NCBI GenBank assembly: GCA_001794055.1
Contig: MGJB01000006.1
Location: forward strand, 62,001 to 126,000
Direction of reading: 5' to 3'
Length of the DNA: 64,000 nucleotides
Source of the DNA: Candidatus Yanofskybacteria bacterium RIFCSPHIGHO2_01_FULL_41_26
Lineage (GTDB): Bacteria > Patescibacteria > Paceibacteria > 2-02-FULL-40-12 > GWA2-44-9
Numbering within the stretch: position 1 is the first letter of the stretch; each line of letters opens with the position of its first letter. The notes under the pieces are model-generated. The model made no database searches and was not told where the DNA came from. It saw only the letters and a list, made by a program, of their open reading frames with translations. Made by a program: the position numbers and the translations under genes. Positions 41,307 through 49,424 of this stretch are shown piece after piece.

Positions 41307-43552
41307 AAATCTCTACCGAGACTCTTTACAAACACTCTGGCATCAGCCTCAAAAGACGGGTCAACCTGAACCGCTTTATGAGCCATTTTTACAGCATCAT
41401 CAATTCTTCCCAAATTAGCGTATGCGGTTGCCAGTGATGCATAATGCTGGGGGTTATTTGGATTAACTTGAATCAACATTTCGTAGACCCAAGCAATATG
41501 GACAAAATCTTTGGTCTTGATATAAGCATTTACCAATCTTGCAAAATCCTCTTCGCGGGGACTATACGGGTTTTTGCTCAATAGGGCCCTTTTTAAATCC
41601 TCTGCCCCGCTTAAGTCCCCGTTTTCTATTTTAGCCGCTCCTAAGTATGCATGGGATATGCCAGTATCCGGATTTAAATCGACTGCTTTTTGGAAAAATT
41701 CAATGGCTTTAGTATAATCTTTTTTATTAAGATATGCTTGGGCTATTTCATAATAAGTTCTGATAAACGTCGGCGAAAGTTCCAATGCTTTCATTGAATA
41801 GGCCAAAGCACTGTCATTATATGGTGACCCTGGATCTTCTTTACCAAACATGATATTCAATCGAGAACCATAGAGATATGGCAGATTATCAATCGAGTTT
41901 TCTTTAATGTTTTTATCAACTTCTGTTATCGCATATTTATAAGCATCTTGGACTATTTTTTCTTTAATACTCGGACCGCCTCCGCCGACCAGATATTGGG
42001 CAAATCTGTGTCTGTATTCATACTTGCCAGGCACATCATAAGACAAAGCTTCTTTATATTTTTCTAAAGCTCCATTAAAGTCGCTTGCCCACCCTCTTAC
42101 AATAGCTCTTGTAAGTGTGTAGTTGGCCCTGGAAGGCAAAAAATTGGTTTTATATATCAACACTAGGACAGAAACGACTAAAACAATGGTTAAAATGCCG
42201 ATAAGAAATCTGTTTTTGATAACCGGGAAAGACATTTTTGTTTCTTCCTTTCGTTCACGCCCAAAATAGGATACATATCCGGCAAGCGTAAAGAAAACAA
42301 CAAAATTAGCCGAGGTGTCAAATATGAAAGAGTTGTGGATCATATATGCAACGACCGCTGAAGTAAGTCCTACACCGTAAACGACAAATTCGTTGTTCTT
42401 CATTAGTCTTCGAAGATGGGCGAACAAAGAAACAAAAATATTAACATAGGCCAAAAACCCCACAAGACCCATCGTCACCAAAATCTCGATGAACATATTG
42501 TGGGCCCTGTCAAAAAGAGTCTCCGAGCCGATTCCCACAAAAAACTTCGGATTAAAATATTTCGAAAAAGGAATATTAAAATTCTCCGGCCCCCAGCCAA
42601 GAAGAATTGTTTTTGGATTTTCACTCCATCCTTTCAGCCCCGCCTGCCAGGCCCAAAAACGCGTCTGAACAGTAACTGAAGTAAGTGATAAATTGGTTAT
42701 TCTGCTCAAATACCCGGAGTTTTTTACAAAAGAAGAGTTGTTAAACAATCCGACAAAAATAACGAATAAGACAACAAGACCAACTAGAGAGCCGAACACC
42801 AACCTTCCGGTATGTGACTTTTTGCGCTCCATCCACAAGAACGCAAAAACCATAAGCCCGACCGCATAACCTAAAATTGAACCTCTAACCGCAGTCATCA
42901 GAACAACAACAGAAGTTATTACAAAGGCTAGCAAATACAGAGTTCTTCGATTTTGAGTATTCCTGGGATTTAAATACATTATCAAAGACAAGAACACGGA
43001 TAGTAATTCATAGCCGGCAAATAAAGCTGCATTGCCGATGGTGCCGAATATCCTCGCACGTCCTCCTGATCCAAGGAAAAATTCAATATTTGTTTTCTGG
43101 GCAAATCCATAAAACGCCGATAAGACACCAATAAAAATAGTCAGGTCAAGCAATCTTTGCCAATGTTCTTTTTTTGTAAATACCGAAGTTAAAATTATAA
43201 AGAATAAAAAGTAATGCCAAAAAGTCCAAAGACCGCCCATTCTTTCAAGAGTGCCCCAAAAACTTGGATATTTCAAAACACTGGTCAAGGTAGCCAAAGT
43301 AAACGCTAAAGCAAAAAACAATAAAGCCCAAAATATTCTATCTCGGCGAGGTAGAAAAAAACGGTTTTTAAAAACCAATACCAAATAAGCCACTCCTAAA
43401 ACTTCAATTAAACTCCTAAAAATTATAACCTTCCCAAAATGAAAAGGGGAAATGAAATCCTTCCAAATAATGAGCGGCACTAACGCCGTCAAATAAATTC
43501 CGAACCGGATAAATTTAACTAGACCCGATTCTCGTGATAATTGTTGTTGCAT
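41303..43552 (-). CDS. O-antigen ligase/polymerase-like membrane protein fused to TPR repeats
   Basis: Protein of 749 residues. The first ~450 residues have about 12 membrane segments with the Wzy_C/WaaL features RGSILGYAVGLMVF and RAHNMFIEILVTMGLVGFLAYVN. The remaining ~280 residues are TPR-like helices, for example FIRTYYEIAQAYLNKKDYTKAIEFFQKAVDLNPDTG and the last PQHYASLATAYANLG units. Such ligase-TPR fusions polymerise or transfer lipid-linked glycans onto acceptors (established for Wzy/WaaL/PglL; the TPR part may hold the acceptor protein). Its promoter is at 43562. Confidence 0.87.
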   Translation of the reverse strand: MQQQLSRESGLVKFIRFGIYLTALVPLIIWKDFISPFHFGKVIIFRSLIEVLGVAYLVLVFKNRFFLPRRDRIFWALLFFALAFTLATLTSVLKYPSFWGTLERMGGLWTFWHYFLFFIILTSVFTKKEHWQRLLDLTIFIGVLSAFYGFAQKTNIEFFLGSGGRARIFGTIGNAALFAGYELLSVFLSLIMYLNPRNTQNRRTLYLLAFVITSVVVLMTAVRGSILGYAVGLMVFAFLWMERKKSHTGRLVFGSLVGLVVLFVIFVGLFNNSSFVKNSGYLSRITNLSLTSVTVQTRFWAWQAGLKGWSENPKTILLGWGPENFNIPFSKYFNPKFFVGIGSETLFDRAHNMFIEILVTMGLVGFLAYVNIFVSLFAHLRRLMKNNEFVVYGVGLTSAVVAYMIHNSFIFDTSANFVVFFTLAGYVSYFGRERKEETKMSFPVIKNRFLIGILTIVLVVSVLVLIYKTNFLPSRANYTLTRAIVRGWASDFNGALEKYKEALSYDVPGKYEYRHRFAQYLVGGGGPSIKEKIVQDAYKYAITEVDKNIKENSIDNLPYLYGSRLNIMFGKEDPGSPYNDSALAYSMKALELSPTFIRTYYEIAQAYLNKKDYTKAIEFFQKAVDLNPDTGISHAYLGAAKIENGDLSGAEDLKRALLSKNPYSPREEDFARLVNAYIKTKDFVHIAWVYEMLIQVNPNNPQHYASLATAYANLGRIDDAVKMAHKAVQVDPSFEADARVFVKSLGRDF

Positions 43553-43561
43553 AACAAATAT

Positions 43562-43589
43562 AAAATACCATAATTTACAAAAATTTCAA
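43562..43589 (-). promoter_or_regulatory. Promoter of the ligase-TPR gene
   Basis: On the minus strand TTGAAA (43584-43589), 16-nt spacer, TATTTT (43562-43567), 9 nt before ATG 43552, so the leader is 2-3 nt. Confidence 0.55.
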
Positions 43590-43591
43590 CC

Positions 43592-44890
43592 TTATTTTAG
43601 AGTTACTCTGTAAATTATTCCGGCAGAATCATCTGAAACATAAAGTGCTCCATCAGGCCCGAACTTCAAATCAACCGGCCGGCCGGATATTTTACCATTA
43701 TCTCCTAACCATCCTGAAATAAAATCCTCCGGCTTTTGAGACAGAACCTTACCATTAGCATCTAAATCATATCTGACAATCTTGTACCCGACGGCAATGC
43801 TTCTGTTCCAAGAACCATGAAACGCCACTAAAAGATCCCCCGCCCATTCTTTGGGCCATCCTTTATCTGTCGGAATAAAAGTCAAGCCCAAAGGAGCCGA
43901 GTGAGCTGGAATTTCTATAATGGGCGGTTCTGTCTTGGCGCAATCAGCAGACAGATCAATTCTTTTAATTTTTTCCGGATTAAATATTTTATCTTTTATC
44001 CGATTACCATAACAAAATGGCCAGCCAAATCGTTTAGCGCCAAATTTATCTTCTGAGCCGGCAACTTTGATAATATTTATTTCGTCTGGCGGCAAAGAGT
44101 CTCCCAAATTATCACGCCCCATTTCTGATGCCCATATTTCTTTTGTCTTGGGGTGAAAAGTAAAAAACACGGAATTCCTCAATCCTCCGGCAAACTCTGC
44201 AGTATAACTGCCTTCTGGGTCGGACTCTAAAATTGCCGCTCTTTTCCAGGTAGTATCTTCAACACAAACATCGCAAGACGAACCGACACTTATATACAAC
44301 TTGATATCGACAAGGGTGTTATTCCCCTTTTTTCCCGGCAATAGAGGGATTTTCCTAAAATTAGGCCCAAAAGATATTGTCCTCGTAAAATGTTGGCCAT
44401 CAGCCGGAAGGTTAGTAATGTTTTTACCAACTCCATCAATTAATTTGCCAGTATTAGCATCGTAGGCATACTTCACAATCTGCTGTGTCTCAGCAACATA
44501 CAAATAAGTAGTTTTCCCGGAACTTACTTGTCTTGAGTCTGTCGAAGGATAAAAATCCAAACCGTGAGGCAATCTTAAGTTTTCGATTAAAATATGCCCC
44601 GATTCAAAATATCCATTTTTGTCTTTATCTTCCAAAACACTAACCCTGCCCGCTTTTGTTTCGCTTACCAGCATTCTGTTCTTAGAATCAAAAACCATGA
44701 CTCGGGGATTATCTAGATTTTTAGCCGCAATAGTAATTTTCAAACTTTCCGGAAGTTTAAGAAAGGAAAGATCAGTGTTGAAAATTTCCTGTATTGCGGA
44801 CTCTTGGGGAGATTGAACATAAAACCAATTAAATACAACAAACGCAGCAAATACGACGGCTATTGCTAAAATTTTATATTTATTGAACAT
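43592..44890 (-). CDS. Secreted PQQ-dependent sugar dehydrogenase-like beta-propeller
   Basis: Protein of 432 residues with an N-terminal membrane anchor or signal (about 5-24). The GSDH/sorbosone dehydrogenase pattern is clear: LPHGLDFYPS, HFTRTISFGPN, SEMGRDNLGDSLPPDEIN, RFGWPFCYGN, SAPLGLTFIP, FHGSWNRSIAVGYKIVR and GRPVDLKFGPDGALYVSDD. Soluble glucose dehydrogenases of this fold use PQQ; no pqq genes are seen and CPR cells often lack them, so the cofactor may come from outside or the domain may not be catalytic. Confidence 0.88.
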   Translation of the reverse strand: MFNKYKILAIAVVFAAFVVFNWFYVQSPQESAIQEIFNTDLSFLKLPESLKITIAAKNLDNPRVMVFDSKNRMLVSETKAGRVSVLEDKDKNGYFESGHILIENLRLPHGLDFYPSTDSRQVSSGKTTYLYVAETQQIVKYAYDANTGKLIDGVGKNITNLPADGQHFTRTISFGPNFRKIPLLPGKKGNNTLVDIKLYISVGSSCDVCVEDTTWKRAAILESDPEGSYTAEFAGGLRNSVFFTFHPKTKEIWASEMGRDNLGDSLPPDEINIIKVAGSEDKFGAKRFGWPFCYGNRIKDKIFNPEKIKRIDLSADCAKTEPPIIEIPAHSAPLGLTFIPTDKGWPKEWAGDLLVAFHGSWNRSIAVGYKIVRYDLDANGKVLSQKPEDFISGWLGDNGKISGRPVDLKFGPDGALYVSDDSAGIIYRVTLK

Positions 44891-44911
44891 ATTTTAAAAC
44901 ATATTAACTTA

Positions 44912-44937
44912 AAAACAAAAGACCCGCAAATGGGTCT
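44912..44937 (-). terminator. Rho-independent terminator after the poly-Thr surface protein gene
   Basis: On the minus strand AGACCC (44932-44937) and GGGTCT (44920-44925), 6-nt loop, then TTTTGTTTTT. Confidence 0.85.
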
Positions 44938-44965
44938 CCTGTTTTTAAAACAAAAATTTAAATTA

Positions 44966-46204
44966 CTAAATTGCTTTCAAATAGTCGCCATGAACCCAAG
45001 CATCTTTGGCCTGGTATTTTATCTTATGCCATGAACCTGACTGGCCCAAACTTTCTAATACTTGTCCCAGTGGAAGTTTGCCTAAAATAATGCTTGAAGT
45101 GCCGGCTGACGTTCTCACGTTGAGTTGGTCGGTGCCAACAACTTTATATTGTTTTTTAACAACCGAACTTGGTGTCGGTGTTGAAGACATGGTTTTTCTA
45201 GAATAATCAGGTATTTGATTAACGGAAGTATACGCTGTTCCCTGCGGATACCAATTAAATTCTTTTGTATTGATGCAAAATACTTTTTTGAAAAAGTCAG
45301 CATCATCCGCTACGGCTTGTTCACCGGTAGTGTTAACCCAGTGAAGCTTTCCGGTATCTTCGCCGGTCGTTTCTACTCCATAAACCTTTTTATCATTGGT
45401 TTCACAATTTCTGAAAAGGCCGGAAGTTACAAATAGATCCCTTGTCACAGACGTAGTACCTTTAACTTTGTTAAAACCGCCAAGATGGCCGTAGAATCCA
45501 AATATGGCAGGATTTAAGAATAACCTCTTGTAGCCATATGGATTGACTATGTAAACATCCGGGTCGCTTGAACCAGCCGCGCTGATAACATCGCCATCTT
45601 TCAAACTCGCAGCTGACAAACTTACAAATCCTCTTGAGGCCGGAGTTGATTTGCTTACGGAAACAGAAACCGGGACTGAAACTGGAGTCGGGGTTGCCGA
45701 AACCGCCGGACTCACAACTGGCGCGGGAGTTGGGGTTGTAGTAGTTGTAGTAGTTGTAGTTGTTGTAGTTGTTGTCGTCCCGCCCCCTCCACCACCACCT
45801 CCGCCACTAGAACCACCGACGCTGCCAGTAGAGCCGCAAATAGTTGAACTGGGTGTTATTATTACTGTTGTCGCAGCAGATACAGTCAGATTTAGAGTTG
45901 ATTTGCTTTCGGCGCAGGAATATGAAAAACCGCCATCGTTTTCTAATAACTTTCGGCCGGCTGATTCGAGATTAAAACTCTGGCCGGCAGAAATCGTGAC
46001 CGTTATTTGAGTGCTGCTTACTACCACCGAATCCGCATCGGAACCGCCTACTATGTTAAAGTTTCCCGAGTCAAGCTCTATGGTAGTATCTTCTGTAAAA
46101 TAAGCATCGCCGACAGCTTTTGCATGGTTAACTCCGATCAAGAATATTCCACCAAGCAAGATGGCAACGAGAACTAAGGAGGATTTGTTTTTTATTTGTT
46201 TCAT
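44966..46204 (-). CDS. Secreted surface protein: signal, Gly/poly-Thr linker, shared module, SH3b
   Basis: Protein of 412 residues from ATG 46204 (a longer frame to 46258 overlaps the next gene). N-terminal signal peptide (about 1-30, ending HAKA), then a ~120-residue beta-rich domain, a run of about nine Gly and about 15 Thr, then Pro/Ser/Val-rich linker. The next ~130 residues are the module SAAGSSDPDVYIVNPYGYKR...HWVNTTGEQAVADD, nearly identical in layout to the N-terminal module of the S-layer candidate at 56998. The C-terminus, QLNVRTSAGTSSIILGKLPLG, is a bacterial SH3b domain that binds cell-wall peptides. Probably a cell-wall-attached glycoprotein. Confidence 0.86.
   Translation of the reverse strand: MKQIKNKSSLVLVAILLGGIFLIGVNHAKAVGDAYFTEDTTIELDSGNFNIVGGSDADSVVVSSTQITVTISAGQSFNLESAGRKLLENDGGFSYSCAESKSTLNLTVSAATTVIITPSSTICGSTGSVGGSSGGGGGGGGGTTTTTTTTTTTTTTTPTPAPVVSPAVSATPTPVSVPVSVSVSKSTPASRGFVSLSAASLKDGDVISAAGSSDPDVYIVNPYGYKRLFLNPAIFGFYGHLGGFNKVKGTTSVTRDLFVTSGLFRNCETNDKKVYGVETTGEDTGKLHWVNTTGEQAVADDADFFKKVFCINTKEFNWYPQGTAYTSVNQIPDYSRKTMSSTPTPSSVVKKQYKVVGTDQLNVRTSAGTSSIILGKLPLGQVLESLGQSGSWHKIKYQAKDAWVHGDYLKAI
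45735..45780. repeat. Threonine-codon microsatellite
   Basis: Tandem ACA/ACT codons (about 15) on the minus strand, next to a Gly-codon run. It encodes the poly-Thr linker of the 44966 gene; ACT and ACA alternate without strict periodicity, so selection for Thr rather than pure slippage is likely. Confidence 0.9.
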
Positions 46205-46205
46205 T

Positions 46206-46619
46206 TTATTTTTTTTGAAGTTGCATACTTCGAATAGTGTTAACAACCGGAGAGTCATCGTTTAGGTTTTCCCAGAACAATACTTGATCTTGATTTATTG
46301 TCATTTTGTCTTTGGGTTTATGAGGTTCAATCGCACCAAGTTTGACAAGTTGGCCAGCTCCATTTTCGTTAACTTTGACATAATAAACATCCGCCAGAAT
46401 CAAATAATCAGAGCTAGCATTCTTTAAATGTCCAAAATATATCTGGTCATTTGTTAAAAATACGGCTTGAAATGTATTTGAATCTATAAAATCATTCCGG
46501 TCATAGCGATCATATGTAAGATAGTCCACAAAGAACTGCATCCCAACATAACCAATCGCAATAACCAGAACCGTCAAACCTACAGCCATGCCAACTAAGA
46601 CATTCTTGTTTTTAGCCAT
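46206..46619 (-). CDS. Hypothetical membrane-anchored protein
   Basis: Protein of 137 residues with one N-terminal membrane segment (about 8-30, VGMAVGLTVLVIAIGYVGMQF) and an extracytoplasmic domain containing VFLTNDQIYFGHLKNASSDY and VKLGAIEPHKPKDKMTINQD. I do not recognise the family. It starts 12 nt after the 46632 gene stop and ends 2 nt before the 44966 gene, so it is in one operon with the surface proteins. Possibly an assembly or anchoring factor. Confidence 0.8.
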   Translation of the reverse strand: MAKNKNVLVGMAVGLTVLVIAIGYVGMQFFVDYLTYDRYDRNDFIDSNTFQAVFLTNDQIYFGHLKNASSDYLILADVYYVKVNENGAGQLVKLGAIEPHKPKDKMTINQDQVLFWENLNDDSPVVNTIRSMQLQKK

Positions 46620-46631
46620 ACTTGAATTATC

Positions 46632-47735
46632 TTACCTGCAAGATACTGTGCTAACAGTTAAAGCCGTGCCTCCGACATAAACACGAGCATAGACCGGCTT
46701 TCCTGCGGTATCTGTAAGTTGAAGACAAGATCCTTTGGTCCCATCAGAACTTCCAAAATACATACTTGCGGTGCCAGCCTTTACAAATTCAGCAACATAT
46801 GCGGTGCTGGAACTGGCTACATTAGAACCAACAACAAGATTTCTCGTGATAAAAGCGTTTCCTGCCGAGGCATAACCAACTACTTCAAAATCAACTGCTA
46901 CCGAAGCAGTGCCGTCCAAAAATGTCTTGCCATTTACTTCTAAAGCGCCTGTTAAAAGTAAGTCATTACTGGCATCGATGTCCGTAGCATGACCAGTAGT
47001 AGCAGTTCCAAATCTTGAATATGCCACAGAAGCGGTCGCACCAGATAGACCAGCTACCTGAATTGCGTTTGGAGTGAAGAAATAAGATGCCGATGCCGTG
47101 CCTTGGACTTCAAACTTGGTTGAGGGTGTATCTCCAACGCCAACTCTCCGGTTTGTAGTATCGATGGTTAAAACGGTTGTAGTTCCAGCCGCATTTTGGA
47201 ATCTGAAAGCAGTAGTGCTATCGTTATTCATTCCCGGCCTGACTTGACCGTTGGCTAAGAATAATATTCCAGATACAGAAGCAACACTACCAAAAGAAGC
47301 CGTAGCTCTAACTTCTAAGTCGCCGACAATTAAAAGATCGTTAGTAGTTGTAATATAATTGGCGTGATTGGTGGCAGAAGTACCAAATCTGTTATAGGCC
47401 ACGGAGGCCACTCCGCCTACCTGCAATGTGTTAGCGGTCATTAAGTATGACGCAGAAGCTGTGCCTTGGACTTCAAAGGTTGTTGAAGGTGCGGCGCCGA
47501 CACCTATTCGAGCATTTGTACTATCGCCTATAAGATAATTAGTACCGGCAGCATTTTGGAATCTAACAGATGTAGTAGAATTAGCCGCTGGATTCACAAG
47601 AAAAGTACCCGTCGTACTCATGTTGGTCCCGATAGTGCTTGCAGCAAAAACGCCCAAGGGCGCAAGGACAAAAACAGAAACTAAAGTGACTGAAAGAATC
47701 GACCAAGAAACCGACTGAAAGTTATATTTTTTCAT
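46632..47735 (-). CDS. Secreted repeat protein of fibre/pseudopilus-like type
   Basis: Protein of 367 residues with a signal peptide (about 1-31, ending VFAAS). It has two recognisable repeats of roughly 130 residues, each with SVRFQNAAG or AFRFQNAAG, then IGVGAAPSTTFEVQGTASAS or VGVGDTPSTKFEVQGTASAS, then SVAYNRFGT or SVAYSRFGT and DLLIVGDLEV or DLLLTGALEV. The C-terminus (from about 300) is a separate cap, GSCLQLTDTAGKPVYARVYV, common in tail-fibre-like proteins. Ala, Ser and Thr rich with no enzyme motif. It probably forms an extracellular fibre. Confidence 0.84.
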   Translation of the reverse strand: MKKYNFQSVSWSILSVTLVSVFVLAPLGVFAASTIGTNMSTTGTFLVNPAANSTTSVRFQNAAGTNYLIGDSTNARIGVGAAPSTTFEVQGTASASYLMTANTLQVGGVASVAYNRFGTSATNHANYITTTNDLLIVGDLEVRATASFGSVASVSGILFLANGQVRPGMNNDSTTAFRFQNAAGTTTVLTIDTTNRRVGVGDTPSTKFEVQGTASASYFFTPNAIQVAGLSGATASVAYSRFGTATTGHATDIDASNDLLLTGALEVNGKTFLDGTASVAVDFEVVGYASAGNAFITRNLVVGSNVASSSTAYVAEFVKAGTASMYFGSSDGTKGSCLQLTDTAGKPVYARVYVGGTALTVSTVSCR

Positions 47736-47744
47736 ATGTTATTA

Positions 47745-47774
47745 ATTATAATTCAACAGTCTAATACCGCACAA
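47745..47774 (-). promoter_or_regulatory. Promoter of the surface-protein operon
   Basis: On the minus strand TTGTGC (47769-47774), 18-nt spacer and a perfect TATAAT (47745-47750), 9 nt before ATG 47735; transcription would start 2-3 nt before the ATG. Confidence 0.65.
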
Positions 47775-47798
47775 GCCCACTTATCAACAACCCTTATT

Positions 47799-49400
47799 TT
47801 AAAATTCATACACCAAGAAAGAATACCCTACCCTGTCGATGGGTTGATAAAAAGAAGACCAATCAAGTCTGTCATCAAGCCGCATTTGGCTTAATTCTTT
47901 TAATCTTATAAGAAAATTAATATTTACAGCATACCTTCCCGATAGATTTGAAATAGATGTTTCTGTCGAAGGTATGATATTTTTAATCCCGTAATATTTC
48001 GGATCAAAATATATATTGGCATCCGAATTCACAATTTTCGTATCAGGGTATTTTTTTTGATATTCTGCAAGACGTTTTAAATCATGTTTCCATTCCAAGT
48101 TTGAGTCATCCAAATACTTATGTCCATTGGCGGACCCCCCGATAAATTCATTAAAGTAGGCCAAATAATCCGGGTAGATGCTCACGGCAGAAAAAACATA
48201 CCAAATGGCCAGAACAAAAATTAAAATGGTGCCTGTTTTAATTTTTGTTCTGGAATTTTCAATTTTAAATTTCCAATTTTCGGTTAACCTTACCAACCCT
48301 CCTGCATAAAGAGTCAGGAACGGAAAAACCGGTAATAGATAACGAACACCAAGATTATGGGCTTTTAAATTTGTGACGAACAAGAAAAAAACAACAGGCA
48401 TAAATATAAATAGTTTGTCCCGATTACTGATATTTAATTTTTTATGGAAAACCAACGCAAACACCAAAGCAGCCAGCACAGGAATGGGAGTCTTTATCAA
48501 AAATGCTTCCAGAAAATAATACCACCAGCCGTTTTGTGAAAACTGGCCGTTCAAATAGAAACTATAATAAATATTCGCATCGGCATAAACCATGTTTATG
48601 CCTTTTAAGTAAAACCCCGAGTCCGTCGGCATAAAGTAAGAAAAATACACAACCACAAAAGCAGGAATAATCATTATGGCTGTCATTTTGACAAACCCGC
48701 TAACCACCGAGTTAAAATCATTTCGTCCTGACTTGGCATAAACAAAAATCAAAAATAAAATTACCGGCAAAAACACAACAGCCGAAAATTTAGAGCTCAA
48801 TGCCAAACCAAGAAATAATCCAGAATAAATTAAATGCTTGTTAATATTGGTTTTGACAAATTTCCACAAATAATAAAAAGCGACAAACGAGAAGAGGGCC
48901 AAAGCTAAATCAGTGGTCACAAATTGAGCATGGGCAATAATGTTAGGCATAAAGGCATAAAGAAATAAAGATAATAGGCCCGCTTTGGAATTGAACATTT
49001 CAAAAGCCCATCGATAAATATAAAACCCCAGCAAAACAGAAAAGAGCATGATCGGCAATCTTCCCCAAAACAACAACCTGTCCACATTATTGGAAGTCAA
49101 AAACTTTTTGCCGAATTTCCATTCATTTTTAAAAGGTCCGACTAAATCGGGGTCTTGACTGTCAAATTTCAAATTCATAAACAACAAAGGAAAGGAGGAA
49201 ATCAATTTTACAAAAGGCGGATGCTGAGGATTTAACGTAATTTGTCCCGTTTTCCAATAAGAATAGCCGCTTGGAAGATGAGTTATTTCGTCGCTTGCCG
49301 GACTGAAGTTTTGAGAGCTGAAAAACGGCAAAAGAAAAGTCACGGCCAATAGGAAAATTATAGCAACCTTAACCATCAAACTGTTTGAAAATTGAATCAT
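47799..49400 (-). CDS. GT39/PMT-like membrane glycosyltransferase
   Basis: Protein of 533 residues with about 10 membrane segments. The first outer loop has PASDEITHLPSGYSYW (Asp37, Glu38), the metal/carrier acidic pair of the PMT/ArnT family, followed by NPQHPPFVKL. A late loop holds KYLDDSNLEWKHDLKRLAEY, common in CPR and bacterial PMT-2 proteins. LTENWKFKIENSRTKIK in a cytoplasmic loop is an AT-rich in-frame insertion (48252-48282). It would transfer a sugar from polyprenyl phosphate onto an exported acceptor. Confidence 0.87.
   Translation of the reverse strand: MIQFSNSLMVKVAIIFLLAVTFLLPFFSSQNFSPASDEITHLPSGYSYWKTGQITLNPQHPPFVKLISSFPLLFMNLKFDSQDPDLVGPFKNEWKFGKKFLTSNNVDRLLFWGRLPIMLFSVLLGFYIYRWAFEMFNSKAGLLSLFLYAFMPNIIAHAQFVTTDLALALFSFVAFYYLWKFVKTNINKHLIYSGLFLGLALSSKFSAVVFLPVILFLIFVYAKSGRNDFNSVVSGFVKMTAIMIIPAFVVVYFSYFMPTDSGFYLKGINMVYADANIYYSFYLNGQFSQNGWWYYFLEAFLIKTPIPVLAALVFALVFHKKLNISNRDKLFIFMPVVFFLFVTNLKAHNLGVRYLLPVFPFLTLYAGGLVRLTENWKFKIENSRTKIKTGTILIFVLAIWYVFSAVSIYPDYLAYFNEFIGGSANGHKYLDDSNLEWKHDLKRLAEYQKKYPDTKIVNSDANIYFDPKYYGIKNIIPSTETSISNLSGRYAVNINFLIRLKELSQMRLDDRLDWSSFYQPIDRVGYSFLVYEF
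48252..48282. repeat. AT-rich in-CDS repeat, copy in the 47799 gene
   Basis: GGAATTTTCAATTTTAAATT-type units encoding ENWKFKIENSR in a membrane-protein loop. An intergenic cousin (AAAATTGAAAATT) lies at 49399-49424. Confidence 0.6.
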
Positions 49401-49424
49401 TGAAAATTTATTGAAAATTGAAAA

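Noticed and set aside
45735..45780. Tandem units as a CRISPR array
   Set aside because: Repeats are codon-length with no spacers, and no cas gene is present. No CRISPR array was seen in the window.
45651..46010. Plus-strand open frame with poly-Val and poly-Pro
   Set aside because: It is the complement of the poly-Thr/poly-Gly linker of the minus-strand surface protein; low complexity keeps the opposite frame open. No start signal or domain.
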